Positions 43,421 through 52,511 of a DNA stretch of 64,000 nucleotides are shown piece after piece. The stretch spans positions 657,652 through 721,651 of the forward strand of contig NZ_KB899241.1 in assembly GCF_000378125.1 (NCBI RefSeq), in the 5' to 3' direction. Each line of letters begins with the position of its first letter. The first letter of the stretch is position 1. Source of the DNA: Rudaea cellulosilytica DSM 22992 (GTDB lineage Bacteria > Pseudomonadota > Gammaproteobacteria > Xanthomonadales > Rhodanobacteraceae). A model generated the notes under the pieces. That model saw only the letters and a program-made list of their open reading frames with translations. It was not told the DNA's origin and ran no database searches. Both the position numbers and the translations under genes were made by a program.

Positions 43421-46400
43421 CTATCCGTTGCGATCGAACAACCATAACACCGCGCGCGCGAACTGCGCACGCCAGGCGGACTCGTGGTGCCTCGCTTCGG
43501 GGTCGACGACGACATCGAGCTTGTCCCGGGGATGCCCGCCCGCGCGCAGCAGGTCGACCATGCGCTGCATGTCGGGCAGCATCGAATCGCCTTCCTTGCC
43601 GCCGGCGTAGAAATACAGCTTGGCATCCTTGCGCGGCGGCTGCGCCTTGGCGAAGTCGAACACGGCCGGCACCGCAAGCCAATACGCCGGCGAGAAGATG
43701 CCGGCCTTGGAAAACACTTGCGGATACTGCTCGATCGCGTACTGCGAAATCAGCCCGCCCATCGACGAGCCCATCACGGCGGTATTCGCGCGATCGGGTT
43801 TGCTGCGGTAGTGCTTGTCGACATACGGCTTGACCGTGCCGACGAGGAAATCCATGTACTGTCTGCCTTCGCCCTTGCCGAACTTCTCGTTGTCCCAGGC
43901 GTTGAGCTCGTGGATGCGGTCGGCGCCGCCGTTGTCGACGCCGACGACGATCAGTTCGAGCCCTTTCGTCTTCGCCAGCTCGTTGAGCGTTTCGTCGACG
44001 CCCCACTCGCCCGAATACGAGGTCGCCGAATCGAACAAATTCTGTCCGTCGTGCATGTACAGCACCGGATAGCGCTTGTTCGATTTCTCGTAACCCAGCG
44101 GCAGATAGATGCGAATCGTGCGCTCGCGGCCGAGTTCCTGCATCGTCAGCTTCTGCGCGAGCACGTGCACGTTCGGCTGCACCGTGCCTTGCGCGAGCAG
44201 CACGCTGCCGTACATCGCAGGCACGCTGAGTTCGAGCGTGCCGTCGGCGGCCGCGCCGAGTTTCGCGCCGGTCAGCGCATCGGTGAACGTGGTCGCCGCG
44301 ATCGGGCCGGGCAGATGAACCTTGACCGTGCGCGCCGCACCGTCGTTGTTTGTCGCAACGATCGCCCATTGACCGTCGTCGTGGCGGAACACGACGACGA
44401 CGTGATCGTCGAGATAGCCTGGCGCTTCGAGCGAGCCGTGACGCAACACGGGATGGTCGTGGCGCAGTTTGGTCAGTTTCCTGTACTCGGCGAGCATCGC
44501 CTGGTCGGGCTTGCCGCCGAGATCGGGCCACGGATACGTGCCGCGGTCGAACGGATCGTCGCCGCCGGTCACGCCGACTTCGTCGCCGTAGTAGATCGCC
44601 GGCGCGCCGGGCATCGTCATCTGCAGGAACGCGGCGAGGCGCAGGCGCTGCTTGGCGAGTGCGACGGTCGCCGCATCGGCTCCCTCGTCCTTCCAGCCGA
44701 AGTCATACAACGCGCGCGCCGAGTCGTGCGAATCGATCAGGTTCATCAGCGCGGAGAACGCCTGCGGCGGATAGTTCTCGCGCATCAGTTCGATGTTGCG
44801 CCATACATCCTTCGCCTTCGCGCCGTTCGCATAGGTGACGACCGTGCTGCGGAAGATGTAGTTCATCGTCGAATCGAACTCGTCGCCGAGGAAGAACTTC
44901 GATGCGTCGAAGAACGTTTCCGCCATCGTCACCGCGTCTGGTTTGGCCGTCTTTACCGCCGTGCGCCACTCGCGCCAGAAGTCGTCGGGCACCCACGGCG
45001 CCACGTCCATGCGCCAGCCCGACAGGCCCTTGCCAAGCCAATGCTGCATCACGCCGTCGCTGCCGTAGAAATAATCGCGCAAGGAACGTTGCGACTTGTC
45101 GATCTCAGGCAGGTCGGGGATGCCGGCCCAGCCCTTGTACTGCAGGTCGGGATTCTTTTCGTTCGGATAGAACGTGAACCACGGGTAGTACTTCGATTGC
45201 GGCTGGATCTTGTCGCGATCGAAGGCGCCGACCTCGGCGAAATTGCCGTAGCGGTTGAAATAGATCGAGTCGCGGCCGACGTGGTTGAGCGAGGTGTCGA
45301 GGATGACTCGGATCCCGCGCTTCGCCGCCTCGCGGTTGAGCTTCTCGAATTCGGCCGTCGTGCCGAAATGCGGATCGATCTGGCGGTAGTCCGCGGTGTC
45401 GTACTTGTGATTGCTCGATGCGCGGAAGATCGGGTTGATGTAGAGCGTGTTCGCGCCGACCGATTTGATGTAGTCGAGCTTGTCGGTGATGCCTTTCAGG
45501 TCGCCGCCGAAGAAATCGTTGCTGTAGAGATCGTCGGAACCGTCGCCGGATTTCGGCATCCACGGCTTGTCGAGCCAGTTCTTGTGCAGTTCGACCGTAC
45601 CTTCGTGGAACTTGTCGACGCCGGGCTTCGGATCGTTGGCCGGATCGCCATTGCGGAAGCGGTCGGGGAAGATGTAGTAGTACACCGCGTCGCGCGCCCA
45701 GTCGGGCACTTTGTAATCGGCGCGGTAGACAGTCTGGCGGAAGCGGCGGATGCGCGCGGCGTCCGCCGGCGGATTGACCACGGCGCCAAGCCCCTGCGAG
45801 CCGACCTCGCGCGTGAACGGAATCGGATCGGCATTGTTCGTGTATAGGTACTTGCGCCCGCCGGCCTCGAATTCGAAGTAGTAGGCGTAGACGCCGATCG
45901 CCTCGAATCTGTAGCTGCCCAGCCAACGTTCGTCCTGTCCCTGCACTTCGTGCTTCAGCGCAACGCGCACGAGGTCGCTGTATTCGAGTACTTCCTGCCA
46001 GCCCTCGAGGCGGCGCTTCTCGATTACGAGCGTCAAGTTCGTGACGCCCGCGCGCGTCGACACGCCGAACTGGATCTCTTCGCCTGCCTTGACCGCGCCG
46101 AACGGGAACTTGTACATCAGATCGCGCGAATCGAACTTCACACTGCGCGCGATCGCATCGTCGATCGGCTTCTCGTCGACATCGACGAAACTCTTCGGTC
46201 CGATCGTGACCGTCGGCTTGCCTGCCGCGCGGTCGCCGAAATCGAGCCTGATCGTCGCTGCACCGGCGAAGGCGTACTTCAGCTCACCCGCGGCGGCGCG
46301 CTCGCCTCCGCTCAGCGCGAACGGCTCGCCCGTGTGCAGCAGGGTTGGCGCCGAAGCCGGGCCGCCGAAAGCGACGCCGCCGCCGAGCGCGGCATCGACG

Positions 46401-46654
46401 ATGCGGAATTTCTGCTCGCCGGCGAGATCGACGTTGAGGAAGTAGGCATTGCAGCGCCACTGGAACGCGTAGTCCTCGCGAGGTGTACCGTCGTTCATCG
46501 CGCCGCGCAGGAACAGCGTTTCCTTGTACGGTGCCGGCGGGCAGTTCGTTGCGGCCGGCTTGGCGTCAGGGCGCGGCGTTGCGCAACTGCTCAGAACGGC
46601 AGCGAGGCCCAGTGCCGCGGTCGCGGTGGCGGCGAAAAGAAACGTCTTGCGCAT
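43421..46654 (-). CDS. Lipoprotein GH13 alpha-amylase fused to an esterase domain
   Basis: A 1077-residue envelope protein. The signal ends in the lipobox LSSC (Cys24). An N-terminal beta-sandwich region (about 40-310) precedes a GH13 barrel of neopullulanase/maltodextrin type: nucleophile in GWRMDVAPW (Asp550), acid/base in TMAETFF (Glu579) and third acid in LIDSHDSAR (Asp644). From about residue 800 the chain continues into an esterase-D-like alpha/beta hydrolase (VLYMHDGQNLFD, nucleophile in MGSSMGG, Ser964, and a late EARHHES). The fusion of endo-hydrolase and esterase suggests action on acylated starch-like polymers. A LacI-type site lies 63 bases upstream. Confidence 0.88.
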   Translation of the reverse strand: MRKTFLFAATATAALGLAAVLSSCATPRPDAKPAATNCPPAPYKETLFLRGAMNDGTPREDYAFQWRCNAYFLNVDLAGEQKFRIVDAALGGGVAFGGPASAPTLLHTGEPFALSGGERAAAGELKYAFAGAATIRLDFGDRAAGKPTVTIGPKSFVDVDEKPIDDAIARSVKFDSRDLMYKFPFGAVKAGEEIQFGVSTRAGVTNLTLVIEKRRLEGWQEVLEYSDLVRVALKHEVQGQDERWLGSYRFEAIGVYAYYFEFEAGGRKYLYTNNADPIPFTREVGSQGLGAVVNPPADAARIRRFRQTVYRADYKVPDWARDAVYYYIFPDRFRNGDPANDPKPGVDKFHEGTVELHKNWLDKPWMPKSGDGSDDLYSNDFFGGDLKGITDKLDYIKSVGANTLYINPIFRASSNHKYDTADYRQIDPHFGTTAEFEKLNREAAKRGIRVILDTSLNHVGRDSIYFNRYGNFAEVGAFDRDKIQPQSKYYPWFTFYPNEKNPDLQYKGWAGIPDLPEIDKSQRSLRDYFYGSDGVMQHWLGKGLSGWRMDVAPWVPDDFWREWRTAVKTAKPDAVTMAETFFDASKFFLGDEFDSTMNYIFRSTVVTYANGAKAKDVWRNIELMRENYPPQAFSALMNLIDSHDSARALYDFGWKDEGADAATVALAKQRLRLAAFLQMTMPGAPAIYYGDEVGVTGGDDPFDRGTYPWPDLGGKPDQAMLAEYRKLTKLRHDHPVLRHGSLEAPGYLDDHVVVVFRHDDGQWAIVATNNDGAARTVKVHLPGPIAATTFTDALTGAKLGAAADGTLELSVPAMYGSVLLAQGTVQPNVHVLAQKLTMQELGRERTIRIYLPLGYEKSNKRYPVLYMHDGQNLFDSATSYSGEWGVDETLNELAKTKGLELIVVGVDNGGADRIHELNAWDNEKFGKGEGRQYMDFLVGTVKPYVDKHYRSKPDRANTAVMGSSMGGLISQYAIEQYPQVFSKAGIFSPAYWLAVPAVFDFAKAQPPRKDAKLYFYAGGKEGDSMLPDMQRMVDLLRAGGHPRDKLDVVVDPEARHHESAWRAQFARAVLWLFDRNG

Positions 46655-46716
46655 GGCTTCCCTCTCCCGTGAGAACGCCCAAGCGTAGTGATGCGCAAGC
46701 GCACAAGGAAGTCATT

Positions 46717-46728
46717 GCATACGAATTC
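46717..46728. promoter_or_regulatory. Candidate LacI-family operator (GH13-esterase gene)
   Basis: GCATACGAATTC; its complement GAATTCGTATGC differs by one base from the sites at 28977 and 37034. It lies 63 bases before the GH13-esterase start and 19 bases after the end of the LacI gene. Confidence 0.65.
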
Positions 46729-46746
46729 ATCGGCGCCGCAACAAGC

Positions 46747-47778
46747 TCAGCGCTGCGTCGACCCGCGCAGTACCAGCGAGACCGGAATCACCTGGTTCTC
46801 CGCCGGCTCGTCGCGGATCAGCTTGAGCAGCGTGTCGACGAGCACGACGCCGGCGCGCTTGGTGTCCTGTTGCGCGGTGGTCAGGCTCGGATCGACGAAG
46901 CCGGCCAGCGGAATATCGTCGAAACCGGCGACCAGCACGTCGTCCGGCACGCGCAGGCCGCGCTCGCGCAGCGCCTTGATTGCACCGATCGCGATCAGGT
47001 CGCTCGCGGCAAAGATCGCATCGAACTTCGCCTTGCGCTCGAACAGTGCCGTCGTTGCCTCGTAGCCCGACTGCTCGGACGAAAACGCGCTGGCCTGCAG
47101 TTTCGCGTCGACCTTGCCGCGATTTTCCTCGATCGCCGCGCAGTAGCCGCGGTAGCGTTCGAGAAACTCGGGCGAGGAATCCGTGGCGTCGCCGAGGAAT
47201 GCGATGCGCTTGGCGCCACGCTCGATCAAGTGGCGCACGATGTCGCGGCCGCCCTGGAAATTGTCGCAGCCGACCGAGACCTCGGGCTGGTCGGGTGCGA
47301 TCGCACCCCAGCGCACGAAATGCGTGCCGCGCTCGACCATGAATTTGAGCCGCTCGCGGTAGTCGAGATAGTCGCCGTAGCCGAGCAGGATGATGCCGTC
47401 GGCCTTTTTCGATTCCTCGTAGCTCGCCTGCCAGTCGTGGTTGTTCGGCTGCTGGAACGAGATCAGCAGATCGTAGCCGCGATGCGCGCAGGCGCGCGTG
47501 ATCGAGGCCAGCATCGAAACGAAGAACGGGTTGATCAGCGAATCGTCGGGCGCTGGGTCTTCGAAGAACAGCAGCGCGAGCGTGCCGCTCTGCTGGCTGC
47601 GCAGGCTCGAGGCATGCTTGTCGACCTTGTAGTTGAGCTCGTTCGCGATCTTGAGGATGCGGCGTCGGGTCAGTTCGTTGACCATGCTGCTGCCGCGCAA
47701 CGCGCGCGATACCGTCGGCTGCGAGACGCCCGCCAGATGCGCGATCACCAGTGAAGTCGCTTTTTGCTTGCTGCGAAT
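46747..47778 (-). CDS. LacI-family transcriptional regulator of the maltodextrin genes
   Basis: A 343-residue repressor. The N-terminal helix-turn-helix with hinge reads [20 protein letters not shown], and a periplasmic-binding-protein-like sugar domain follows ([29 protein letters not shown]). It is the likely reader of the four nearby 12-bp sites. No ATG, GTG or TTG lies just before the helix-turn-helix in this frame. The nearest ATG (47937) would add 53 unrelated residues and leave only 11 bases to divergent putA. GGAGG (47787-47791) sits 8 bases before an ATT at 47778, so an ATT start is proposed. Confidence 0.88.
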   Translation of the reverse strand: MRSKQKATSLVIAHLAGVSQPTVSRALRGSSMVNELTRRRILKIANELNYKVDKHASSLRSQQSGTLALLFFEDPAPDDSLINPFFVSMLASITRACAHRGYDLLISFQQPNNHDWQASYEESKKADGIILLGYGDYLDYRERLKFMVERGTHFVRWGAIAPDQPEVSVGCDNFQGGRDIVRHLIERGAKRIAFLGDATDSSPEFLERYRGYCAAIEENRGKVDAKLQASAFSSEQSGYEATTALFERKAKFDAIFAASDLIAIGAIKALRERGLRVPDDVLVAGFDDIPLAGFVDPSLTTAQQDTKRAGVVLVDTLLKLIRDEPAENQVIPVSLVLRGSTQR

Positions 47779-47809
47779 GACGATGCCCTCCGTCCCGTGA
47801 GGATGGCAA

Positions 47810-47836
47810 GCCCGCCCGTCACGGGCAAGGGCGGGC
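47810..47836. repeat. Hairpin in the lacI-putA intergenic region
   Basis: GCCCGCCC (47810-47817) and GGGCGGGC (47829-47836) form a perfect 8-bp stem in the 170-base gap between divergent genes. On the minus strand it would lie in the leader of the LacI message, about 30 bases before its ATT start. Confidence 0.5.
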
Positions 47837-47948
47837 GCACAACAGGCGGCGGTGCCCGATTGCGCCGAAGTGGTACCCGATCGCGCCTTCCCGGGTTGCC
47901 GCGCGCTGCTAGAATGTGCGGCCTTGCAGCTGCCCATGCGACGCGCCC

Positions 47949-50900
47949 GTGAGTGAAATCCTCCGTCCCGAACTTCCTCCCGCGCCGGACGCGGCGCACG
48001 CCCTGATGACCGCGGCGTACTGCCGCGACGAAACCGAGGCGATGAACGAACTGCTCGGCCAAGCCGCGCTGCCCGATGCCGAGCGCGACCTCGTCCTCGC
48101 TCGCGCCACCGAACTGGTCGCGCGCGTGCGCGCCAAGGCGCAGGACGCCTCGGCGGTCGAAGCGTTCATGCGTCAGTACGACTTGTCGAGCGAGGAAGGC
48201 GTGCTGCTGATGTGCGTGGCCGAGGCGCTGCTGCGCATTCCGGACAAGGACACGGCCGACAAGCTCATCTCGGACAAGCTCGGCGAAGCGAACTGGGAAT
48301 CGCATCTCGGCAAGAGCGACTCGTTGTTCGTCAACGCCGGCACCTGGGGCCTGATGCTCACCGGCAAGTTCATCGAATTGGCCGACGAAACCCAGCGCAA
48401 CTTCACCGGCGCGTTCAAGCGCCTCGTCGGCCGCGCCGGCGAGCCGGTGATCCGCCTCGCCGTGCGCCAGGCGATGCGCATCATGGGCCACCAGTTCGTC
48501 ATGGGCCGCACGATCAAGGAAGGTCTCGATCGTGCCCAGGAAAAGGAAAACCGCGCCTACCGCTATTCCTACGACATGCTCGGCGAAGGTGCGCTGACCA
48601 CGCCCGACGGCGAGCGCTACTACCAAGCCTATGTCGATGCGATCAAGGCCTTGGGTGCACGCGGCCCGTTCAAGGACATCCTCGACGCGCCGTCGATCTC
48701 GATCAAGCTTTCGGCGCTGCATCCGCGCTACGAAGTCGGCAAGCGCGCACGCGTGCATGCGGAACTCGCGCCGAAGCTGCTCGCGCTCGCGCAACTCGCG
48801 AAGACGCAGGGCATCTGCCTGACCGTCGATGCGGAAGAGGCCGACCGCCTTGAACTCTCGCTCGATCTGATCGCGGCCGTGCATGCAGACCCGTCGCTCG
48901 ACGGCTACCAGGGCTTCGGCCTCGCCGTGCAGGCCTACCAGAAGCGCGCGCCATTCGTGATCGATTGGCTTGCCGAGCAAGCGAAAAAGACCGGCCGCCG
49001 CTTCTGCGTGCGTCTGGTCAAGGGTGCGTACTGGGATTCGGAAATCAAGCGCGCGCAGGAAGGCGGCCACGCCGGCTATCCGGTGTACACGCGCAAACCG
49101 AATACCGACGTGTCCTACCTCGCCTGCGCCAAGCGCCTGTTCGAGCACGGCCCGGCCGCGTTTTACCCGGCCTTCGCCACGCACAACGCGCACACGATCG
49201 CGGCTATCCACCACATCGCGAAGGGCCGTCCGTTCGAATTCCAACGCCTGCACGGCATGGGCGCCGACCTCTACAACGAGGTCATCGGCGAGAAGAATCT
49301 CAACGTGCCTTGCCGCGTCTACGCGCCGGTCGGTTCGCACGAGGACCTGCTGCCGTATCTCGTGCGCCGCCTGCTCGAAAACGGCGCGAACACTTCCTTT
49401 GTGAACCGCATCGTCGACGAGTCGACGCCGATCAAGGATCTGGTCGCCGACCCGGTCGAGGTCGTGCGCGGCTTCGCCAGCAAACCGCATCCCCGTATTC
49501 CGCAGCCGATTGGCCTGTTTGGAGACTCGAATTCTGCGCCCTCGCAGAATTCGCAATCGATTTCGAGGAAAAATTCCATGGGCGTGAACTTCGGCAACGA
49601 CAATGAATTGAAGGCGCTGGCTGATGCGGTCGCCGCGGTGAAGGCAGACTGGACCGCAACGCCGCTCGTGCCCGGCGCGAAATCCTCCGAGCCACCGCAG
49701 GACGTGACCAATCCCGCCGACCGGCGCATGAAGGTCGGCACCAAGCAGCAGGCCGACGCTGCGACGATCGATCGATCGCTGACCAACGCAGTCGCCGCGC
49801 AGCCCGCATGGGACGCGCTGCCCGCCGCCTCGCGCGCGGCGATCCTCGAACACGCCGCCGATCTGCTCGAACAGCGTCGCGCGCAATTCGTCGCGCTGCT
49901 CGTGCGTGAAGCCGGCAAGACGCTGCCGGCGGCGATTTCGGAAGTGCGCGAAGCCGCCGACATGTGCCGCTACTACGCGGCGATCGCGCGCAAACTGTTC
50001 CAGCCCGAGAACCTGCCCGGCCCGACCGGCGAGTCGAACCAGCTCTCGCTGCACGGTCGCGGCGTGTTCGTCTGCATCAGCCCGTGGAATTTCCCACTCG
50101 CGATCTTCACCGGACAAGTCGCCGCCGCGCTCGCCGCGGGCAACGCGGTGATCGCCAAGCCGGCCGACCAGACCGTGCTGATCGGCCACGCCGCGGTCAA
50201 GCTGCTGCACGAAGCCGGCGTGCCCGAAGCCGTGCTCCAATTCCTGCCCGGCAAGGGTTCGATGATCGGCAACGCACTGCTGACCAAGCCCGACATTGCC
50301 GGCGTGTGCATGACCGGCTCGACCGAAACCGCGTGGACGATCAATCGCACGCTCGCCGCGCGCAACGCGCAGATCGCCGCGCTGATCGCTGAGACCGGTG
50401 GCCAGAATGCGCTGATCGCCGACTCCTCCGCGCTGCCCGAACAACTGGTGAAAGACGTCGTCGCCTCCGCGTTCGACTCGGCCGGCCAGCGCTGCTCGGC
50501 CGCGCGCGTGCTGTTCGTGCAGGACGACATCGCCGACAAGGTCATCCACATGCTTGCCGGCGCGATGGACGAATTGAAGGTCGGCGATCCCGGCCTGCTC
50601 TCGACCGACGTCGGCCCGGTGATCGACGAGCCCTCGCGCAAGAATCTCGCCGACCATGCCGCACGCATGGACGCCGAAGCCAAACTCATCAAGCAAGTGA
50701 AGCTCGGCGACGAGACCGCGAGCGGCACCTTCCTCGCGCCGCGCGCGTACGAGTTGAAGTCGCTGTCGCAACTGACCAAGGAAGTGTTCGGCCCGATCCT
50801 GCACGTGATCCGCTGGAAGTCCGACGAGTTGGATAAAGTCATCGACGCGATCAACGCGACCGGCTTCGGCCTCACCCTCGGCATCCATAGCCGCATCGAC

Positions 50901-51131
50901 TCGACGATCGCGCACATCGCCCAGCGCGCCAAAGTCGGCAACTGCTACGTCAACCGCAACCAGATCGGCGCGGTCGTCGGCGTGCAGCCGTTCGGCGGCG
51001 AAGGCCTGTCGGGCACCGGGCCGAAGGCCGGCGGCCCACACTACCTCACGCGCTTCGTCACCGAGCGCACGCTGACGATCAATACGACGGCAGCGGGAGG
51101 CAATGCGTCGTTGCTCACCCTTGGCGAGTGA
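47949..51131 (+). CDS. putA: Bifunctional proline dehydrogenase / P5C dehydrogenase PutA
   Basis: Oxidises proline to glutamate in two steps. The 1060-residue protein begins at a GTG and has an N-terminal arm, the FAD-dependent PRODH barrel (RLVKGAYWDSEIKRAQ, YPAFATHNAHT) and the NAD-dependent P5C dehydrogenase (CISPWNFPLAIFTGQ, Glu815 in ETGGQNA, nucleophile Cys849 in GQRCSAARV). It lacks the N-terminal ribbon-helix-helix repressor domain of trifunctional PutA. The linker around residues 527-535 contains an inserted palindrome. There is no obvious ribosome-binding site before the GTG. Divergent from the LacI gene. Confidence 0.95.
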   Translation: MSEILRPELPPAPDAAHALMTAAYCRDETEAMNELLGQAALPDAERDLVLARATELVARVRAKAQDASAVEAFMRQYDLSSEEGVLLMCVAEALLRIPDKDTADKLISDKLGEANWESHLGKSDSLFVNAGTWGLMLTGKFIELADETQRNFTGAFKRLVGRAGEPVIRLAVRQAMRIMGHQFVMGRTIKEGLDRAQEKENRAYRYSYDMLGEGALTTPDGERYYQAYVDAIKALGARGPFKDILDAPSISIKLSALHPRYEVGKRARVHAELAPKLLALAQLAKTQGICLTVDAEEADRLELSLDLIAAVHADPSLDGYQGFGLAVQAYQKRAPFVIDWLAEQAKKTGRRFCVRLVKGAYWDSEIKRAQEGGHAGYPVYTRKPNTDVSYLACAKRLFEHGPAAFYPAFATHNAHTIAAIHHIAKGRPFEFQRLHGMGADLYNEVIGEKNLNVPCRVYAPVGSHEDLLPYLVRRLLENGANTSFVNRIVDESTPIKDLVADPVEVVRGFASKPHPRIPQPIGLFGDSNSAPSQNSQSISRKNSMGVNFGNDNELKALADAVAAVKADWTATPLVPGAKSSEPPQDVTNPADRRMKVGTKQQADAATIDRSLTNAVAAQPAWDALPAASRAAILEHAADLLEQRRAQFVALLVREAGKTLPAAISEVREAADMCRYYAAIARKLFQPENLPGPTGESNQLSLHGRGVFVCISPWNFPLAIFTGQVAAALAAGNAVIAKPADQTVLIGHAAVKLLHEAGVPEAVLQFLPGKGSMIGNALLTKPDIAGVCMTGSTETAWTINRTLAARNAQIAALIAETGGQNALIADSSALPEQLVKDVVASAFDSAGQRCSAARVLFVQDDIADKVIHMLAGAMDELKVGDPGLLSTDVGPVIDEPSRKNLADHAARMDAEAKLIKQVKLGDETASGTFLAPRAYELKSLSQLTKEVFGPILHVIRWKSDELDKVIDAINATGFGLTLGIHSRIDSTIAHIAQRAKVGNCYVNRNQIGAVVGVQPFGGEGLSGTGPKAGGPHYLTRFVTERTLTINTTAAGGNASLLTLGE
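49529..49552. repeat. Perfect palindrome inside putA
   Basis: GAATTCTGCG-CCCT-CGCAGAATTC, a 10-bp perfect stem with a 4-base loop within the coding sequence, encoding a Ser/Asn/Gln-rich part of the linker between the two enzyme domains. Its form is that of an extragenic REP-like hairpin, so it may be an in-frame insertion. Confidence 0.75.
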
Positions 51132-51327
51132 GTTCTTCAATTTCGGTGATTGCTATGCCGAACGATTACTGGCTCTTGGTGCACTGTTGTCTACGACATC
51201 CATTACATGGGCGCGCGGGCAACACGGTGGTCTTCCTTTCGGCAGCGTGTTCGAGGCCATTCTCGGTCTGGCAATGGCGGTAGGTCTGGTCTGGCTCTGT
51301 ATCGATTGGCTGCGCAGCAAGAAATGA
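51103..51327 (+). CDS. Possible small membrane protein after putA
   Basis: A 74-codon frame overlapping the putA 3' end by 29 bases. Its C-terminal half has one hydrophobic helix followed by charge (FEAILGLAMAVGLVWLCIDWLRSKK), which looks protein-like, while the N-terminal half does not. No ribosome-binding site or family match was seen. The rest of the 325-base stretch 51132-51456 holds no other candidate gene, only the GCCCGTA repeats and a REP at its right end. Confidence 0.3.
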   Translation: MRRCSPLASEFFNFGDCYAERLLALGALLSTTSITWARGQHGGLPFGSVFEAILGLAMAVGLVWLCIDWLRSKK

Positions 51328-51406
51328 AGTATGTGAAACGGGATCGGTCGAGAACGGTCAAAACAGGGCCAGAGTCAACTCTCCCACAGGCTCGGCGATT
51401 TCGAAA

Positions 51407-51455
51407 GCCCGTAGCCCGTAGCCCGTAGGTTGGGGTGAGCGCAGCGAACCCCAAC
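51407..51455 (+). repeat. Triplicated GCCCGTA and left REP of the RAYT unit
   Basis: Three tandem GCCCGTA heptamers (51407-51427) run into the REP hairpin GTTGGGGT...ACCCCAAC (51429-51455), with the GTAG tetranucleotide at its 5' side as in RAYT-associated REPs. The gene for the RAYT ends 2 bases after it. Confidence 0.85.
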
Positions 51456-51456
51456 A

Positions 51457-51960
51457 TCACTCCAGCATCACCGCCCAATCACCCGGCAAATCGCCCAAGC
51501 GCACGTACCGATGAATCGAGGAATACCGCCAATCCGCGGCGCGCAACGCATGTCCATGCTTCACAGGATTGAAGTGCACGTAATCGACATGCCGCTGCAG
51601 ATCGATTCCGTCGCGAATCTGATGCTCCCAGAATCGCCGCTGCCACAGGCCACGTTCTCCCTTCGCGCGCCGACTCGGGCTGATGACCTCGCTGCGTTCG
51701 ATGCGCCGCGAAAAGCCTGCCTTGATCAACGCCCAGCGTGTTGAGTAGTCCGCGTCGTCTTGCGGTAGCGTCCAGATCGCGTGGAGGTGCTCCGGCAAGA
51801 CGATCCACGCGACGATTTCGAATGGATGCCGCTGCTTAACCAGGCGCACGCTGGCGCGTAAGTCGTCGATGCGATCGACCAGCAAACGGCTGGATCGATC
51901 GGCGAGATTCACGGTGAAAAAATACGTTCCGCCGTATACGTTCGCTCGTCGGTAGCGCAT
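51457..51960 (-). mobile_element. REP-associated tyrosine transposase (RAYT, TnpA-REP)
   Basis: A complete 167-residue Y1-type single-strand transposase. The metal-binding HUH is seen as PEHLHAIW (about residues 56-63), and the catalytic tyrosine lies in HVDYVHFNPVKHG (about 124-136). Start (MRYRRANVYGGTYFFTVNL) and end are intact. REP hairpins flank it in inverted orientation, at 51423-51455 and 51982-52013, with the conserved GTAG guide. RAYTs are single-copy domesticated relatives of IS200/IS605 transposases thought to copy REPs around the genome. The coding sequence spans the whole interval given. Confidence 0.92.
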
Positions 51961-51981
51961 TGGAGGATGGTGAGGCAGTCT

Positions 51982-52013
51982 GTTGGGGTTCGCAAGCTCA
52001 CCCCAACCTACGG
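51982..52013 (-). repeat. Right REP of the RAYT unit
   Basis: On the minus strand it reads CCGTAGGTTGGGGTGAGC, then TTGCG and AACCCCAAC, matching the left REP except in the loop (GCGCAGCG versus GCTTGCG). It lies 22 bases upstream of the RAYT start. Confidence 0.85.
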
Positions 52014-52046
52014 CGCTCGGCGAATAATGCGGTCATAGCGCAAGCG

Positions 52047-52475
52047 TTATTCCGCCAGCGCCACGCCCGACCCACCCATCTCGGCCGGCACGTCTTTCAT
52101 CTTCGGCAAGCCGTCGTGCATGCGCAGCTTCGTCTCCTGGTAGTGCACGTGCACGCCGGGTTGGAATGACAGATCGGGAATGACTGCGGCATAGACGTCG
52201 ACGAGGTTCCACGCCGGATGGAAGGTGAACAGGTGGCCGCCGCAGGTTTTGCACCATTGGCGCTCGCTCGCCGGAGTCTTCGCGTAGCTGCCGATGTTGT
52301 CGGCGCCCGCAGTGATCTTCAGCGCGTCCGGCGGCCATAGCGTGAAAGCGTTGATCGGCCCGGCCGACCAGGCGCGGCAGGAATCGCAATGGCAGTAGCC
52401 CATGGCCACGGGCTCGCCGGTAACAGTGAATTTCACCGCGCCGCAGAAGCAGCGGCCTTGATGATTCGCGCTCAT
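52047..52475 (-). CDS. GFA family zinc protein
   Basis: A 142-residue protein of the GFA (formerly glutathione-dependent formaldehyde-activating) fold. The zinc-binding cysteines are RCFCGA (Cys9, Cys11), CHCDSC (Cys28, Cys30, Cys33) and WCKTCG (Cys75, Cys78). Despite the family name, most members have no proven reaction. The start MSANHQGRCFCG is standard. It stands between the right REP and a DUF4242 gene, both on the same strand, with no clear functional link. Confidence 0.9.
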   Translation of the reverse strand: MSANHQGRCFCGAVKFTVTGEPVAMGYCHCDSCRAWSAGPINAFTLWPPDALKITAGADNIGSYAKTPASERQWCKTCGGHLFTFHPAWNLVDVYAAVIPDLSFQPGVHVHYQETKLRMHDGLPKMKDVPAEMGGSGVALAE

Positions 52476-52511
52476 GTTCTATCCTCTTTTGCGACGGCGG
52501 CGCGCTGCGTG

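Noticed and set aside
51407-51427. CRISPR-like short direct repeats
   Set aside because: Three adjacent heptamers without spacers, forming part of a REP unit.
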